NCBI GenBank assembly: GCA_029931535.1
Contig: JAQPZY010001579.1
Span: forward strand, 1,788,501-1,852,500
Direction: 5' to 3'
DNA length: 64,000 nucleotides
Source of the DNA: Margaritifera margaritifera
Lineage: Eukaryota > Mollusca > Bivalvia > Unionida > Margaritiferidae
A program made the position numbers and the translations under genes. Position 1 is the first letter of the stretch, and each line of letters opens with the position of its first letter. Under the pieces are notes generated by a model, which had not been told where the DNA came from, searched no databases, and saw nothing but the letters and a program-made list of their open reading frames with translations. This document shows positions 35,362 through 47,639 of this stretch, piece after piece.

Positions 35362-36225
35362 GAACAATAACAATGGATAACGAAGACATAATTTGATCCT
35401 AATCAATTAAAAATATTATATAATTACTTGAAATTAGCACACAGAGAAAAGTAACTCCAAACCAGTTACTTTATGACGGGAATCATTAATTCATGCGCAT
35501 GTGTTTTAGTTGTTTGATTTAACGGACATATATTTCACTTTTAAGTCAAGGACAATGTTACGTGAGTATGCATTCATTTTTTAATACGACCGCATCACAT
35601 GCTCTAAGAGTTATTTATTCAAGATACTGTAACGGTTGTTTTTAAATGTTGTCTCATAAAATAAAATGGATTTCAGTCTGTAACCTAACCTTAAGTCAAA
35701 CCATTTTGACCTAGTTTTGATTCCTTTGATGCCTGCTTGTAACGGGCAAAGTGAGTCAGTCCCGTGACTGTCTTTTAATTACATTTGTAACTGTATATTG
35801 GACTCTGAATAATGTTTCATATTAACTGTATTTTATAACCTTTTTAAGTAAGCAGTGGATTCATTACTGCTCTAACATTCTACGCAATCAACTTCACAAT
35901 TTTGTTCAATACGTCGGTATTGTACATTTAAAGCAGATTTAAGAGTATTTTCCTGGAAAATCCTTTTATTAAAAAACTATTCACAGATCCTTCAAATAAA
36001 AGCGAGGAGATAATTTCTCCACGTTTCACACAAATTGAATGTCCCGATAAAGAGCAGAGACCCTGAATTTTACTATCATATGGTTCAAGATAGGTAGGCT
36101 AATAAAGTTTTAAAATCAAATTACCTTAAAATGTAAAGATGAGAGGTATATAAAATAAACGGGTTTCTTGTTCATTTCATGAACTATCATCTGTGCCAGG
36201 CGCATTATTTGCTTCAGCACCCCGT
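35362..36225. other. no gene seen
   Basis: AT-rich sequence with nothing recognised. Confidence 0.4.
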
Positions 36226-36367
36226 TGTACGTTCAACAGCCCTCCCAGCCGAGTAAAAGCTGTACGTTCAAGACCTCTCCCAGCCGAGTAAAAGCTGTAC
36301 GTTCAAGACCTCTCCCAGCCGAGTAAAAGCTGTACGTTCAAGACCTCTCCCAGCCGAGTAAAAGCTG
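36226..36367. repeat. 35-bp minisatellite, 4 copies
   Basis: The unit is TGTACGTTCAAGACCTCTCC followed by CAGCCGAGTAAAAGC. Confidence 0.95.
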
Positions 36368-37006
36368 ATCCTAAATAAGTAAATATATCAGCTATATCTA
36401 CTTTGAGATCTTTCCAGTATATTCTCACTGAATTCAATTAACGTTGATTTGCCATTTTCAACTGCAGTTTCTTGTGTATGTTAATGTATTTCTAGGGAAT
36501 GCTGATGAACATTGGAAGATCGTAAGGTTTTGATGATATTTTGTAAATTAGCAAGATAAAAATAAAAAATAATGCATGTATATCTTTCCTCTCAAAGTTA
36601 TCTTCTGCGTAATTTATAGACATTTAAAAGAAATGTGGTGAAAAAGTTTCTCCTTGCCTCACACCAATATTGAGGGTTACTAGTAGAGATATAGCGTACA
36701 AAAAGATGCTAAGGGACTAAAATGTCGTGATAAAGTTTCATGGTATGATGTAATGATAACTGAAATATAAAATGCGCCATTTACCAAACTGTTATTAAGC
36801 TAAACATTTTTATAGTCCATGACACATACCTTTCCGTAGAACAGATGAGGGTGAAATTGATGATAATGCAACTGCCAATAAAGTGGCGTATAAACCAAAT
36901 ATAGGATCCAAGTATGCATGTTAGATCTGATTACTATACCAATACTATACCATCTAACCCAGACGTTTATAGGCTATGGAACTTTTTCAGATGATGTCAT
37001 CGGTGG

Positions 37007-37007
<1 letters not shown>

Positions 37008-37069
<62 letters not shown>
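37008..37069. repeat. (GT)n microsatellite
   Basis: Perfect tract of about 60 bp. The surrounding interval 36368-37379 holds no recognised gene. Confidence 0.97.
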
Positions 37070-37072
<3 letters not shown>

Positions 37073-37352
37073 AAGGGTAGCAATAGGACTTCTGTCAGTA
37101 TTAATAGTGACCTCTGTGCGCATTTTCTCACCTAAGTGTCGAGGAAACATCTGCCAAACAAAACTAAAATGTAAAGAATGTTTGCAATTAAGGTTTTGAG
37201 TCAGATTTTTGCTATCTTTTTATTTGGATTTCTCTAAAAGAGAAGATGTAAGGAAAGTCATTCATGACTGCTATTTAACTAAAATATATTCGTATATGGA
37301 AACAAAATGCATCGAAATAGTATATACTGACAGAATGAATGATTACACGTAA

Positions 37353-37715
37353 TTTATCAGCGAATTAAAACATACGTTATTGCCAAGGAAAAAATCCTTT
37401 TCTAACAATTTGCAAAAATACTATTTTCGCAATATATTTGCAAAAGCAATGCAAATTTTCACAATTTGTGGAATAAACCGCAGCAGTGATCAGCTTGATG
37501 ATTTGAGGGCAACAGCACATCCCATTGCTGTTCATGACTTTGAGAAGAAGAAAAAATATGTCGTTCAGTCAAAACCTATAAAGCACAAATGTTTAGCGTA
37601 TTTACATGTTTCTGCGAATCTTTCATTTCAGCATACTAGTGAAGCAAAATCTTTGCCAATTTACCAATGGAAAAAGATAACAAATGTTGGTGATAGTTTT
37701 CTAGACAAAGCATGA
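37353..37715 (+). CDS. unassigned open frame of about 120 codons
   Basis: The plus frame is open from just after a TAA near 37352 and reads NLQKYYFRNIFAKAMQIFTI, DQLDDLRATAHPIAVHDFEK and SEAKSLPIYQWKKITNVGDS, ending in FLDKA-stop. It is lysine-rich and protein-like, with a mixed rather than repetitive composition. No splice signals or family were recognised. It could be an exon, a transposon fragment or a chance frame. Confidence 0.3.
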   Translation, partial: FISELKHTLLPRKKSFSNNLQKYYFRNIFAKAMQIFTICGINRSSDQLDDLRATAHPIAVHDFEKKKKYVVQSKPIKHKCLAYLHVSANLSFQHTSEAKSLPIYQWKKITNVGDSFLDKA

Positions 37716-37957
37716 GTCAGAGCATTTCTTTAAAGCAACATTCAAAACTCAATTTGTTCAGTCGTTGAAAGCACTCCATTAGTATAGCACAGCGCTTAAG
37801 AACGGTTACTACTAATATATAATCCCGGGTACAAACTTCCAGAACCATCCATCCTTGTAGTCATCGGCATTTAAATTTATTATCACAAACTTTTAGCGAA
37901 AATTGGTATAAACGCTAAATTCGCTTTAGTTATGCTACCTAATAGAATCACTATGAA

Positions 37958-38985
37958 AGATGGATAATTAGATGGTACACTGTGAAAATGGATAATTAGA
38001 TGGTACACTATGAAAGATGGATAATTAGATGGTACACTATGAAAGATGGATAATTAGATGGTACACTGTGAAAATGGATAATTAGATGGTACACTATGAA
38101 AGATGGATAATTAGATGGTACACTATGAAAGATGGATAATTAGATGGTACACTGTGAAAATGGATAATTAGATGGTACACTATGAAAGATGGATAATTAG
38201 ATGGTACACTATGAAAGATGGATAATTAGATGGTACACTGTGAAAATGGATAATTAGATGGTACACTATGAAAGATGGATAATTAGATGGTACACTGTGA
38301 AAATGGATAATTAGATGGTACACTATGAAAGATGGATAATTAGATGGTACACTATGAAAGATGGATAATTAGATGGTACACTGTGAAAATGGATAATTAG
38401 ATGGTACACTCTGAAAGATGGATAATTAGATGGTACACTATGAAAGATGGATAATTATATGGCACACTTTAAATGTGGATAATTAGATGGCACAGTTTAA
38501 AAGATGGATAATTAGCTGGCGCACTGTGAAAGGTGAATAATTAGATGGCATATTCTGAAGGATGGATAATTAGATGATACTCTGTGAGATGGATACTTAG
38601 ACTGCACACTGTAAAGGATGGATAATTAGACTGTACAATGTGAAAGATGGATAATAACATGGCACACTGTGAAATATGGATAATTACATGGCACACTGTG
38701 AAAGATGGATAATTACACGGCACACTGTGAAAGATGGATAATTACACGGCACACTGTGAAAGATGGATATTACATGGCACACTGTGAAAGATGGATAATT
38801 ACATGGCACACTGTGAAAGATGGATACTTACATGATACACTGTGAAAAATGGATAATTAGATGGCACACTGCGAAAGATGGATAATGAGCCGGTGCACTG
38901 AGAAAGTTAGATAATTTATATGGCACAGTGTGAAAGATGAATAGTTAGGCGACACACTGTGAAAGATGGATAATTAGATGGCACA
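37958..38985. repeat. 28/29-bp minisatellite, about 35 copies
   Basis: The unit is GATGGATAATTAGATGGTAC followed by ACTATGAAA; a 28-bp version has CTGTGAAA. The first ~480 bp are near-identical and alternate the two versions in a higher-order pattern. After about 38450 copies diverge progressively (GGCACACT replaces GGTACACT). Confidence 0.96.
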
Positions 38986-39084
38986 TATTAATTTAAATAC
39001 GAGTCCCAAAAGTAATTTTTAATGCTGTGAATTGCCTTGCTCAAAAATCGTTTGCAGTAAGGAGGTATATATGCCAATATGCAC

Positions 39085-40680
39085 ACAAACAAGCAGTTGG
39101 TACAGGTATTAGTTAGAACGTTTGTATATTGCGTACAGATATATGTTAGAACGTTTGTATATTGCGTACAGGTATATGTTAGAACGTTTGTGTATTGCGT
39201 ACAGGTATTAGTTAGAACGTTTGTATATTGCGGACAGGTATTAATTAGAACGTTTGTATATTGCGTACAGGTATATGTTAGAACGTTTGTATATTGCGTA
39301 CAGGTATTAGTTGGAACGTGTGTATATTGCATAAAGAGATTAGTTAGAACGTTTGTATATGGCATAAAGATATTAGTTAGAACGTTTGTATATGGCGTAC
39401 ATATATAAGTTAGAACGTTTGTATATGGCATACGGGTATTAGTTAGAACGTGTGTGTATGACGTACAGGTATTAGTTTGGAACGTTTGTATATGATTGCG
39501 TACAGGTATTAGTATTAGTTGCAACGTTTGTATATGGCATACATATATTAGTTAGAAAACTGTTTTATGTGGCGTACAGGTATTAGTTAGAACATTTGTA
39601 TATGGCGTTCAGGTATTAGTTAGAACGTTTGTGTATGGCGTACAGGTATTAGCTGGAACGTTTATATATCGCGTACAGGTATTAGAATGTTTGTATATTG
39701 CGTACAGGTATATGTTAGAACGTTTTTTATAGTGCGTACAGGTATTAGTTAGAACGTTTGTATGTGTTATACAGGTATTACCACGTTTGTGTGTTTATGA
39801 TGGTGTAGAGGTATTAGTTAGAACGTTTGTATATCGCGTACATGTATTACGCTAGAACGTTTGTACATGGCGTACAGGTATTAGAACGTTTGTATATGGC
39901 GTACAGGTATTCGTTACAACGTTTGGGCAGGCATACAGGTATTAGTTGGAACGTTGGTATATTGCGTACAGGTATTAGCTAGAAAGTTTGTATATTGCGT
40001 ACAGGTATATGTTAGAACGTTTGTATATTGCTTACAGGTATTAGTTAGAACGTTTATATATGGCATACAGGTATTAGTTAGAACGTGTGTGTATGGCGTA
40101 CAGATATTATTTTGGAACGTCTGTATATGATCGCGTACAGGTATTAGTTGCAACGTTTGTATATGGCGTACAGGTATTGATTAGAACGTTTGTATATGGC
40201 CTACAGGTATTAGAACGTTTGTATATGGCGTTCAGGTATTAGAACGTTTGTATATGGCGTACAGGTATTAGAACGTTTGTATAATGCGTAAAGGTATGAG
40301 TTATAACGTTTGTATATTGCGTAAAGGTATTAGTTAGAAAGTTTGTATATTGCGTACAGGTATTAGTTAGAACGTTTGTATACGGCGTACAGGTATTAGT
40401 TAGAAAGTTTGTATATTGCGTACAGGTATTAGTTAGAAAGTTTGTATATTGCGTACAGGTATTAGTTAGAACGTTTGTATGTGGCGTACAGGTATTAGAA
40501 CATTTTTATACTGCGTAAAGGTATTAGTTAGAAAGTTTGTATGTGGCGTACAGGTATTAGAACGTTTTTATACTGCGTACAGGAATTAGTTAGAAAGTTT
40601 GTATATTGCGTAAAGGTATTAGTTAGAACACGTTGTATATCGCATAGAGGAATTACTTTTAACGTTTGTGCATGGCGTAC
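39085..40680. repeat. 33-bp minisatellite, about 48 copies
   Basis: The unit is GTACAGGTATTAGTTAGAAC followed by GTTTGTATATTGC. Copies vary by substitution and by deletions such as loss of GTTAGA. Since 33 is a multiple of three, it creates long spurious frames on both strands (up to 178 codons). Confidence 0.96.
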
Positions 40681-41480
40681 ATTTGTCGGCAACTACAGTT
40701 TTTGTCAGTCCGATATGGAGGCGATATGTACCTAGTAAATCGAAACTTCGTCATATATTTCTGTTCTTTTTGAACATCTGTATCAAATGAGAGACTATAT
40801 AATGTTGACAAATCTTGAGAGATAATGAGCGGGAAGCCGATAAAGATTAAACAAGGCTTTTCTTGTATACATCCTTGTAACAGTATTATTTTTTTTAATG
40901 CAGAAGCATCCAAGGTAAATGATATTTGTTCAAGAACAAAATGAATGAAAAACAAGCAAGCAAGCAAACAAACACACCAACAAATTGAAAACACTGCGCA
41001 GTTAACTCCTTTGTTCTTCTTGCGTTTGCCCCAAAAGATCAAGGCACAACTTTCTTGTAAAGGACAATAAACTGGCATAATAAATTATTATATATTGGCC
41101 ATGTTCATTGACTCTACCTTTGGTAGACCCAAGATAACCTGGAAATCGACCATTCCCATCGGTCAGACCATTTTCTCAATAGCCAAATTGAGGTAAAACC
41201 AGTATCAAAAGTAGATACAAATTATCACGTTTTCATTCACGAGCATAGTACATTATGCAATCCCGCGAAAGTGAACGATATATGTTACAATACATTCATC
41301 AGTTGTCGATGCATGTATGTCTAGGCAATAGTATTCCGCATAAAAGGTGCAAGTTATGTATTCACCTTAAAGTTGGTCTGGGAAATTTTCTTGTATTTCA
41401 TGTTTTTCATTAAGCTTGAATAATTCTTTGCATTGATTTTTGGGAGACATCTGCTTGCCACCTTTTAGAAATTAATAAGT
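40681..41480. other. no gene supported
   Basis: The minus-strand frame 40659-41078 starts in the minisatellite and is cysteine- and hydrophobic-rich, without recognisable domain structure. Nothing else seen. Confidence 0.35.
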
Positions 41481-41481
41481 A

Positions 41482-41502
41482 TACACACACACACATATAT
41501 AC

Positions 41503-41583
<81 letters not shown>

Positions 41584-41588
41584 TATAC

Positions 41589-41664
<76 letters not shown>
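41482..41664. repeat. compound (TA)n/(CATA)n microsatellite
   Basis: About 180 bp of TA repeats interrupted by CA and AAAT units, in three blocks. Confidence 0.96.
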
Positions 41665-41669
<5 letters not shown>

Positions 41670-41936
41670 TTATTCGTTTAGTAGTAACCACAAAGATTTG
41701 TCACATTACAGTGTATTATTATTTATTCTATAACATTTGTTCAGTTAGGTAAACTTTTCATTTCTCTAACAAACTTCAAAATTACAACGACAACAAAAAT
41801 TATAATTATCGTTTGAAAATATCTCATCATGATTCGAATAATTTCATGGGTTCACATTCGATAACAGTGTACAGTTTGCTTTCTAATCATAGATGCATGT
41901 CTCTAGTTCTTACTATCAACAACATCACCTTTCCTT

Positions 41937-42013
41937 CTTTCTTTTTTGTTCGTACACGAGAGCTCCACCAAAAGACTTTTTCCGTTCGTGCACGAGAACT
42001 CCACCAAAGGACG
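41937..42013. repeat. 35-bp duplication
   Basis: TTCGTACACGAGAGCTCCAC and TTCGTGCACGAGAACTCCAC head two adjacent units. The flanks (41665-42296) hold no recognised gene. Confidence 0.8.
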
Positions 42014-42296
42014 ATTTGATTGGTCTACATATGAGTATGATATGAGTATGTATGAAAGAAAAAAAGAAACCAGTAAAATAGTTCACTGAAAATGCTCGCC
42101 AGAATTAATGATGATGCAATAAAAAAAATTATCGTATTAATGGATCTAGACGATGCAGAGGTTGAGCATTCGATGGACATCACTGCAGTCCTGTTTCGAT
42201 TCACAGTGGCATCATCAATGAAAGACGTTAGTTTGTCATCAATGATTGATGGTTTGTATCGTTGATTTAGGTTCCTTTACCTGACAAACCTATTAT

Positions 42297-42815
42297 AAAA
42301 TATTGTATTGATAACATTGTAAGTAGATCTACCCATTTACTAGTATGTAGAATTTGATAACCTTGTAAGTAGATCTACCCATTTACTAGTATGTAGAATT
42401 TGATAACATTGTAAGTAGATCTACCCCATTTACTAGTATGTAGAATTTGATAACATTGTAAGTAGATCTACCCATTTACTAGTATGTAGAATTTGATAAC
42501 CTTGTAAGTAGATCTACCCCATTTACTAGTATGTATAATTTGATAACCTTGTAAGTAGATCTACCCATTTACTAGTATGTAGAATTTGATAACCTTGTAA
42601 GTAGATCTACCCCATTTACTAGTATGTAGAATTTGATAACCTTGTAAGTAGATCTACCCATTTACTAGTATGTAGAATTTGATAACCTTGTAAGTAGATC
42701 TACCCCATTTACTAGTATGTAGAATTTGATAACCTTGTAAGTAGATCTACGCATTTACTAGTATGTAGAATTTGATAACCTTTGCAAGTAGATCTACCCA
42801 TTTACTAGTATGAAG
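42297..42815. repeat. 46/47-bp minisatellite, 11 copies
   Basis: The unit is TTGATAACCTTGTAAGTAGA, TCTACCCATTTACTAGTATG, TAGAAT. Units with CCCA and with CCCCA alternate through much of the array, giving a two-unit higher-order period. Confidence 0.96.
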
Positions 42816-43418
42816 AATACAGACATGCCGATGTATAACAAGTTACTAGATTACAACATTGACTTCTTAAAGTTGACCTTGTTTTTAAGAAGCGAGTATA
42901 TACCATGTGTCCTTGCAAATATCAATCCCGAAGAAAACAAAATTATTTTACATCCAAAGTTACTTGTTTTTCTAGGTTAGTTCGATAAGAAATAAATGCG
43001 ACAGTAATAGCGGTCAATTAAAGTATATTTATCCCCTGATACCTGCCTCGTTTTGACAACAGGGCAAAATAAATTAACCAAAGAGAAGGGACTGCTTTTC
43101 ATGTCGGAGATATAAACATGGGTATAGCTGGTATGTATATGAATTGCCTTGACAGAGTTAAAACGGTCACTCCCGAGCCAAAACAATCACACTTTCAGCA
43201 TAACAGTTAAAATATACGGATCCTGTGACGACTAATATAAACACAATGATGCAATACTGACATGTAAAGTAAAAGGACTATACATTTGAAATAAGTCATC
43301 AAACAAATGTCCCAACTGCTATCTGTTATGTGCAGGGAAAATGTTTTCAAGTACCGGAATTCCATCTTCAGGGTTATTTCTAAAATATGCAGTATCACAA
43401 TTTTACAATAAAAGAGTT

Positions 43419-43908
43419 GATGGAGGTAGAACGAGGTCTATTTCATACAGTATAAATTCATTTGGTGGAGGTAGAACGAGGTCTATTTCATACAGTATAA
43501 ATTCATTTGATGGAGGTAGAACGAGGTCAATTTCATACAGTATAAATACATTTGATGGAGGTAGAACGAGGTCTATTTCATACAGTATAAATTCATTTGA
43601 TGGAGGTAGAACGAGGTCTATTTCATACAGTATAAATTCATTTGATGGAGGTAGAACGAGGTCTATTTCATACAGTATAAATACATTTGATGGAGGTAGA
43701 ACGAGGTCTATTTCATACAGTATAAATTCATTTGATGGAGGTAGAACGAGGTCTATTTCATACAGTATAAATTCATTTGATGGAGGTAGAACGAGGTCTA
43801 TTTCATACAGTATAAATTTATTTGATGGGGGTAGAACGAGGTCTATTTCATACAGTATAAATTCATTTGATGGAGGTAGAACGAGGTCTATTTCATACAG
43901 TATAAATT
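43419..43908. repeat. 45-bp minisatellite, 11 copies, open in both strands
   Basis: The unit is GATGGAGGTAGAACGAGGTC, TATTTCATACAGTATAAATT, CATTT. It reads 15 codons per unit on each strand (FDGGRTRSISYSINS on plus, FILYEIDLVLPPSNE on minus) with no stop in the array. Some units have ATACATTT in place of ATTCATTT. It is most likely a non-coding minisatellite: the single-base variants are too few to show synonymous bias. Confidence 0.93.
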
Positions 43909-44139
43909 GATTTTTGGTCAATATTTACACACTATAAGTTTCTTAAATGTAATGATCACAGTGTCATACCTGACTTTAAACAAAAGAAGAATAAACAATA
44001 TTGAAGAAAACATACTAGTACCTCAAATTTGTACGGTTAAAGAATGATCAGTAAAAATGCCCCTAGCAACAATTTTGATTTGAAACATTCTGTTCTTAAA
44101 TATGCACTTTAATTTTAAAGTTTACGTGTCTGGATCAAG

Positions 44140-45240
44140 TCTGCTTCTAATATTAGTACTCCTACCTTCTTTCGTTGGCAGAGTACTAATTTGATTGTAT
44201 ATTCGTCAGTGGAGCAGTCATGCGTGATTCACATCCGGGGAGTTTTTCCAAAAAGTTCCAATCACGTTCGTAACAATCCATAGTCTCCTTATTGTATTCC
44301 ATCTAAAAACAAATACAAGAGCTTACCAAAACTAATAGACCCCCAAAACACACATACACTAAAAATGAGCGCAAAACAACCGAATCGTTTCCTAATGAAA
44401 GTTTTCTTTACAGTTAGATGGTTACAATTATGACCTGGAAACGCTTAAAATGTCCCCACTGGAGGTTCCGTTCTACATACTCCTCGCCTACTTGTTTACG
44501 CTCCCCCCCCCCCCAAGAAAAAAAGAAGATATTTCTAGATCCGTCACTGTTAAGTGTCCTCTGGATTATCGAAGAAGCTACCATTTTGAATACGGCATCT
44601 GACTGGATGAGCGTGACGTACAGACGGCCTTAGATAACGATTAATTTTTCTATATAGTCTCTACATTTGTTTGTCAGTACTGAACTTTCCACTGTGTCCA
44701 AATCCTAATAAATCATATGTTGATCTAAAGTATCTTCAAAGAAGAACTCACTGTGAAATGCTCGTCATAGGTTAACCGGCATTCTTTTGAGAGGCTGGAC
44801 TGTAAACAAAGCAACGTGCAATGGATCACAGATTTCACTTCCGGATCAGCACCAATGCCTCATTACTCACTGTGCACTGTCGGCAAAATACACACTGACA
44901 ACCACACTATAATGCTCATATTCTAAAGAATACAAATTTCCTTTAAATCAATACCAAGAATGCCTAAATCTAACGCATGCATCACCACCAAAATGAGAGA
45001 GGAAAAAATGCTCTAAAATAGACTGGGACTACACTCGTGGGTACTGAACCGGAAGTATTAATTGTGTTCTGTGTTCAGATATGGCAAGGTTCCATGTCAT
45101 GTAGACGCTCGTGTTTTGTAAGAAGAGACCCAAACTGCTTGGTAACTTGGACTGTAATTGTATTGCACCATTAAGGATTATAGGATCAATTCGAAGCCTC
45201 GACCTATTCAAATCAGTCAAGGCTACGATATCGTATCTAG
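44140..45240. repeat. duplicated segment A (related to 57463-57905)
   Basis: Three blocks are shared in the same order and orientation with 57.46-57.9 kb: the exon-like block 44140-44335, a block with GAATACGGCATCTGACTGGA (44545-44640), and 45090-45240 with TTGGTAACTTGGACTGTAAT and AAGGCTACGATATCGT. The partner lacks about 450 bp (44640-45090), including the 48-bp candidate exon. Confidence 0.8.
44186..44799 (-). CDS. candidate two-exon 3' gene segment, function unknown
   Basis: On the minus strand a 48-bp exon (44799-44752) follows a strong acceptor (CTTTGTTTACAG) and ends at CACA|GTGAGT. It joins in frame to 44302-44186, which follows TTGTTTTTAG and ends in TAG. The joined peptide reads SSLSKECRLTYDEHFT then MEYNKETMDCYERDWNFLEK, LPGCESRMTAPLTNIQSN-stop, a natural-looking composition. 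A donor-like AAG|GTAGGAG follows the stop. No family recognised; alternatively the second exon begins at its own ATG. The downstream exon has a degenerate counterpart at 57.5 kb. Confidence 0.35.
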
Positions 45241-45710
45241 ATTAAGTGGAGATACATGAGTTTATTTGCAACAACTGATCCAAGCAGTAGCGTAAAATTG
45301 TAGGCAATTTCCATGAACTGAAAAGTTTTCAAAATTTGGGGTACAGTTAATTTTTTTTTTTTTTGTTCCAAAAACTTATCAAGAAAAGTAATGTTTGAGA
45401 AATGCATGTGTAGTTTTCGATCAAATTTTAAATCTATTATAACGTAAATTATGAAATCTTCCAAGGTCTTAGGTTTAATTTGTTAACGCATATGAACAAA
45501 ATGTGCGTGTGATGTTTTATATTAAAACTTAAAATGTGTTTCATAACAGGCCATGTGCAATATTTGCAAGAGAATTTAAACTAAAGAGTCAGAAAGCCAG
45601 TTGCTTTTCTAAGTACTCGTATTCTTTGACAACGTAACCATGAAAAATATGCCAGGAAAGTCAGTAACACTCCAAAACGCAGATCTGCCTCTTTCAGATT
45701 TTATGCCTAA

Positions 45711-45755
45711 GTTTGAACTCTGATGAAATTATGATTCTTCCATCAGAGTTCAAAC
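45711..45755. other. perfect 15-bp hairpin
   Basis: GTTTGAACTCTGATG (45711-45725) and CATCAGAGTTCAAAC (45741-45755) are exact reverse complements around a 15-base loop. The flanks, 45241-45961, hold no recognised gene. Confidence 0.8.
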
Positions 45756-45958
45756 CAATAAAGCGCGACATTTACCATTTTCAAACAATACTCCCATTCT
45801 ACATAGTCACGTAAACTTTTGTAAATTCAACGCTTTCTTTGTATTTATGTTTTGTCTCGTTTGTCTTTTTTTTTAATTGCCTTCGCCAAAGACTCATTGA
45901 GAGTCGAAAGCGCTTAGGATAGTTAAAAACTAGTTTTGCACTGTTCGACATCAGTTAC

Positions 45959-46096
<138 letters not shown>

Positions 46097-47229
46097 GTGA
46101 TAGTCAGTGATCGATAATACAATTTTACATTATTATTATAATTATTATTATCATTATTACAAGTTAATATATATGTCATGATGATGTGATAAGAAAATGT
46201 TTACAATGATTTGATGAAATATATATGGTACTGTCGTGTTCTCATTTCACGTAATTTTCAGAAATAATTGTCATTAATGTATGGAGACAATCATGTTCAT
46301 CGGTGAGAAATGATGTTAACAATTTCAATTCAAGATATCTTCCCTGTCGTACATGCTAAGCTTCGACTAATCACCTATTTAAATTTCTTTTTTCGAATAA
46401 AGTTTGTAAAGTTTGAACAAACGTTGTGTGAAGTGTTGCTTTATTATAGTCTTTCCTCGGTCGCAGTTTGTATACATTTTTGTACTCCAGTTTGCAGAAC
46501 ATACCCCACTGGTGCAAACCTTGCAAACTGAATAGTCTCGATGAATAGTCTCTTAAGTGACTCAGAGAGAACTACGCTGACTGAAAATCTGATCAAGGTT
46601 TGTACAATTAATTGTTACCAATTGGCGTCGCTCGTGTCATTTTTCGTTCTTTTTTCTGTCTGAAAAATACACAATTTATACTGTAAAGTCCATCAACACT
46701 ATATTTGCATAAGCGATAAATGTAAACACATTTGTAACGTCCTTTAGAGGTGGCATAATGTATTGGCGCCAAAGCGGGCAACGCGTACCTCTTTTATGTA
46801 CTCTCTAATTAGTGTCACAGTCTGACGATTTGCAAGATTTTCGTGCAGAAGTGACCTATACCTATTTTATGTGGTGAGTCCAAACCAAAACATAAACAAA
46901 AATATGAAATTTCTATATACGTGATTACACTGGCTAACCTACCAACCAGTTAGCGACTATACCAGATTTTAGGTGAGCACTCGTTTGTATAGACCTATAC
47001 CAAGCTTTTCTATGGTGAAGATGTCAAGAAGCCGTACAAGAGGTATGGCTGAACGAGGCTATGAAAAGCTACTGCTGGGTCATCATGGTATTTACTTTAT
47101 GCAACTGACTGTTTGGTAACTATGACAGAGTGTATAAGACAACCGTATTATGCATATGGATGTTTACATGACACATATTTGACTACTTTAATTATAGGAG
47201 ACCTGTCGAAATGAAAGAAAAGAAAACAA
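46097..47229. other. no gene seen
   Basis: Nothing recognised apart from a short ATT-rich patch at 46127-46160. Confidence 0.4.
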
Positions 47230-47256
47230 CTTAGAAACACAGTTATTTATTATTTG

Positions 47257-47287
<31 letters not shown>

Positions 47288-47595
47288 GGAGTTACTTTCT
47301 GCAGAATCATCTTCAGATGTATTGCCACGTACATAAACTATAATTCTTTGGATAGCATCCTTCACACCATCATTCCTTCAATACATTGGTTCTGTTCATT
47401 TTGTCCACATGCTCACGTGCAGTTTGCAAACACTTTTGGTCTGCCTGTTGGAAATAAATAAATATGAAGTCCTTTAATTACCATCACCTTATTTACAGCT
47501 CATATTATCTTTTGCCACATTATTTTTGACAATTCCCCAAAAATTAACTCAGTGGGATTTAAGTCACAGTAATATGGGTGGTCCGACAATGTAAG
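47230..47595 (-). pseudogene. Tc1/mariner-type transposase C-terminal relic (DDE_3)
   Basis: The minus strand from 47595 reads SDHPYYCDLNPTELIFGELS, matching the conserved PPYxxDLNPIExxWxxxK block around the last catalytic acidic residue of IS630/Tc1/mariner-type transposases. Downstream, stops interrupt a further stretch, and an acidic tail of about ten aspartates is encoded by a (ATC)n/(GAT)n tract (47259-47288). The N-terminal and central parts are absent or unrecognisable, so this is a dead fragment. Confidence 0.6.
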
Positions 47596-47639
47596 ACATC
47601 GACCCTGATAGTTAAGATTGGGGTGGGGTGTGGAAGGGG

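Noticed and set aside
35129..35380. Overlapping 83- and 72-codon frames
   Set aside because: A 35-bp repeat cycles through all three frames, so the same peptide blocks appear in shifted order.
38988..39524. 178-codon minus-strand frame (YTNVLTN-type repeats)
   Set aside because: It is produced by a 33-bp minisatellite whose unit is a multiple of three; the unit order varies and breaks the frame elsewhere in the array.
40659..41078. 139-codon minus-strand frame
   Set aside because: No domain, irregular hydrophobic and cysteine content, and it begins and ends without supporting signals.
41410..41691. Tyrosine/isoleucine repeat frame
   Set aside because: Pure TA/CATA microsatellite.
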